This document shows positions 5,828 through 7,395 of a stretch of DNA of 7,395 nucleotides, in pieces. Source of the stretch: Eudoraea sp. (lineage in GTDB: Bacteria > Bacteroidota > Bacteroidia > Flavobacteriales > Flavobacteriaceae); the NCBI GenBank assembly GCA_024642325.1, contig JAHEBI010000111.1, positions 1-7,395 of the forward strand, written 5' to 3'. The notes beneath the pieces are model-generated. The model saw nothing but the letters and a program-made list of their open reading frames with translations, was not told the DNA's origin and did no database searches. A program made the position numbers and the translations under genes. Positions within the stretch are counted from its first letter, which is position 1. The number at the start of each line of letters is the position of its first letter.

Positions 5828-7395
5828 CTATTTGTTAAAATCGCAGTCATTCTTTTGATACGGTCTGCCAACTTTTCACTGGATAGTTTTTCCCTCAATC
5901 TGTCAGTGATTATAGGGAAAGAAAATGGTGTAGGGCTGGCACATGATCTCCATACGATATTTTGACCTGCAATTCTTTCGAGTGCAATTCGCAAACGCCC
6001 CTCTTCCAGCTGGTGCTCAAAGGTCTCTCTGAAGGCCTGTTGAAATAATAGGTTATCCGGTTCATAATCTCTGAAAACATCAAACAAAAGCTGTGAATTA
6101 CTTTGTAAATGTTTCATTTTAATACCTTTTTCCGGGTATCCGGTAAAAACCATCCCACTAATCACTGCAACATCCCGAAATTTACGCCGGGCCATCTCTG
6201 TTGAATTCAGGCTTTTTTGGAGATCATCAAACAGATATGAGGTTGTAAATAAATCGTTGTCCAGAACCTGTTGCATATCCACTGCTTTATCGGACAAAAG
6301 TTCAAAACCGTAATCGTTGAAGGCCAGGGAAAACGAAATAGGTGCTAACAGGCTAATTCTGTAACTCAACAAACTGCCCATGGCCTCATGAACAAATCGA
6401 CCTTCAAAAGGATAGAAAACATGATGGTATCCCTCCTGGGTTTGAAAGGTTTCTATTAAAAATTCATTTGGTTTAGGCACAATACTTTCCAGCTTTTGCC
6501 TTGTAAAAATAGTTTGGAGCGCTCTTATTTCAGGAGTCTGTTTCTCCGGGCTTAACTGGACTGTATACAGTTCTTCCCTTAATAATTTTGACATTTGTGC
6601 AGATAGCGTTAACCTGCCACCCATCCAACTGGGTACTTTTGAAGATTTTTTTGATGAATTTCGCACATGTGCCTGCATTTCTTTAATCCTGATAAATTCC
6701 AGGTTTCTTCCGGCAAAGGTAAATACATCACCTTGCTTTAATTTGGAAATAAAAGATTCTTCTATGGTTCCTATATAGCCTCCTTTTTGATAACGAACTG
6801 TAATATTTGCATCGCTGACAATTGTGCCTATCTGAAACCGGTGCCTCATGGCAACCCCGCGATTGGTTACCTTAAATTTTCCATTTTCGTCTACCTCTAC
6901 TTTTTTATATTCATCATAAGATTGTAAACTCTGACTTCCCAAAACAACAAAATTCAAAAGCCAGTGCCATTCATTTAATGTTATGTTTTGGTAGCAAAAG
7001 GTTTGTTTAATCTCCGTATAAATTTTATCCGGAAAAAAACCCTCCGAGATTGCCAGAGTGATTAAGTATTGAACCAATACGTCAAAGCTATTGAGGTAGG
7101 GGAGTCTGTCTTCAACTGCTTTCTTTTCTACCGCTTGTTTCAGGGCAGAGGATTCCACGAGTTCAATGGCATGTGTAGGAAGGAAATAAATAATACTTTC
7201 TTGGCCGGGCCGGTGTCCGCTTCGCCCTGCCCTTTGTAAAAACCGGGCAACACCTTTAGGCCCGCCAATTTGCACCACAGTTTCCACAGGAGCGAAATCT
7301 ACTCCAAGATCTAGGCTGGAAGTACATACCACTGCTTTGAGGCTTTCATTTCTTATGGCTTGTTCTACCCATTGCCGTGTTTCCTTATTTATACT
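5821..7395 (-). CDS. Ligase-associated DNA damage response DEXH-box helicase, Lhr-type (5' end cut by window edge)
   Basis: The frame is open from the right edge to a TGA at 5821, giving 524 C-terminal residues. A GTG at 7332 lies inside the gene: 21 coding codons precede it and motif V starts immediately after it, so it is not the start. Counting from the first visible residue, motif V is TSSLDLGVD (25-33) and motif VI is QRAGRSGHR (54-62), both typical of Lhr-type SF2 helicases. Behind the second RecA domain come a winged-helix-like part and the family-specific C-terminal domain, with RHRFQIGTIVSD (184-195), GDVFTFAGRNLEF (222-234) and SWMGGRLTLS (256-265). Family members have roughly 800 residues, so about 300 with Walker A and the DExH box lie outside. 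Lhr-core helicases are ATP-dependent 3'-to-5' translocases that unwind duplexes during repair. pdeM follows after 64 bp, and the cluster's ligase and exonuclease are expected to the right of 7395. Confidence 0.93.
   Translation of the reverse strand, partial: SINKETRQWVEQAIRNESLKAVVCTSSLDLGVDFAPVETVVQIGGPKGVARFLQRAGRSGHRPGQESIIYFLPTHAIELVESSALKQAVEKKAVEDRLPYLNSFDVLVQYLITLAISEGFFPDKIYTEIKQTFCYQNITLNEWHWLLNFVVLGSQSLQSYDEYKKVEVDENGKFKVTNRGVAMRHRFQIGTIVSDANITVRYQKGGYIGTIEESFISKLKQGDVFTFAGRNLEFIRIKEMQAHVRNSSKKSSKVPSWMGGRLTLSAQMSKLLREELYTVQLSPEKQTPEIRALQTIFTRQKLESIVPKPNEFLIETFQTQEGYHHVFYPFEGRFVHEAMGSLLSYRISLLAPISFSLAFNDYGFELLSDKAVDMQQVLDNDLFTTSYLFDDLQKSLNSTEMARRKFRDVAVISGMVFTGYPEKGIKMKHLQSNSQLLFDVFRDYEPDNLLFQQAFRETFEHQLEEGRLRIALERIAGQNIVWRSCASPTPFSFPIITDRLREKLSSEKLADRIKRMTAILTNSK

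Noticed and set aside
7330..7332. GTG as the start of a 503-residue helicase
   Set aside because: The frame stays open to the right edge and the 21 upstream codons encode family-like sequence (INKETRQWVEQAIR), so the gene is truncated by the window and does not start here.

Overview
The window looks like chromosomal DNA of a member of the Bacteroidota, most likely a flavobacterium. The base composition is AT-rich. The Mfd and the ligase-associated helicase and PdeM read like flavobacterial versions. The oxidoreductase belongs to the Tat-exported Gfo/Idh/MocA type that is abundant in this phylum. Start codons lack strong Shine-Dalgarno sequences, and TAnnTTTG (-7) boxes of the Bacteroidota type lie ahead of two genes. 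The assignment is an inference from protein character, not from a search.

All four supported genes are on the minus strand, so the right end is upstream. From right to left: (1) 7395-5821 is the C-terminal part of an Lhr-type DEXH helicase of the ligase-associated DNA damage response family, cut by the right edge. (2) 5756-5124 is pdeM, a metallophosphoesterase nuclease of the same repair cluster. (3) 5068-1709 is full-length mfd, the transcription-repair coupling factor, with a TTG start. (4) 1435-1 is a Tat-exported Gfo/Idh/MocA oxidoreductase whose last residues are cut by the left edge. Gaps are 64 bp (helicase to pdeM), 55 bp (pdeM to mfd) and 273 bp (mfd to oxidoreductase). No tRNA, rRNA, CRISPR array, insertion sequence or plus-strand gene is supported.

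The first three genes form a co-directional DNA-repair block. In other bacteria the Lhr-type helicase and PdeM cluster with an ATP-dependent DNA ligase and a metallo-beta-lactamase-fold exonuclease. Those two partners are absent here and would be expected beyond the right edge. Mfd removes RNA polymerase stalled at lesions and recruits UvrA, so its position directly after the helicase-nuclease pair could be functional or just a lineage-specific arrangement. The oxidoreductase is separated by the largest gap and is probably an unrelated carbohydrate-metabolism gene.

I did not find a clearly new system. Points worth a second look are the helicase-pdeM-mfd juxtaposition, the TTG start of mfd, a Gly-to-Glu change just after Mfd motif II, an imperfect dyad over the likely mfd -7 box, a near-leaderless promoter for pdeM and a 9-bp inverted repeat at the helicase stop codon.
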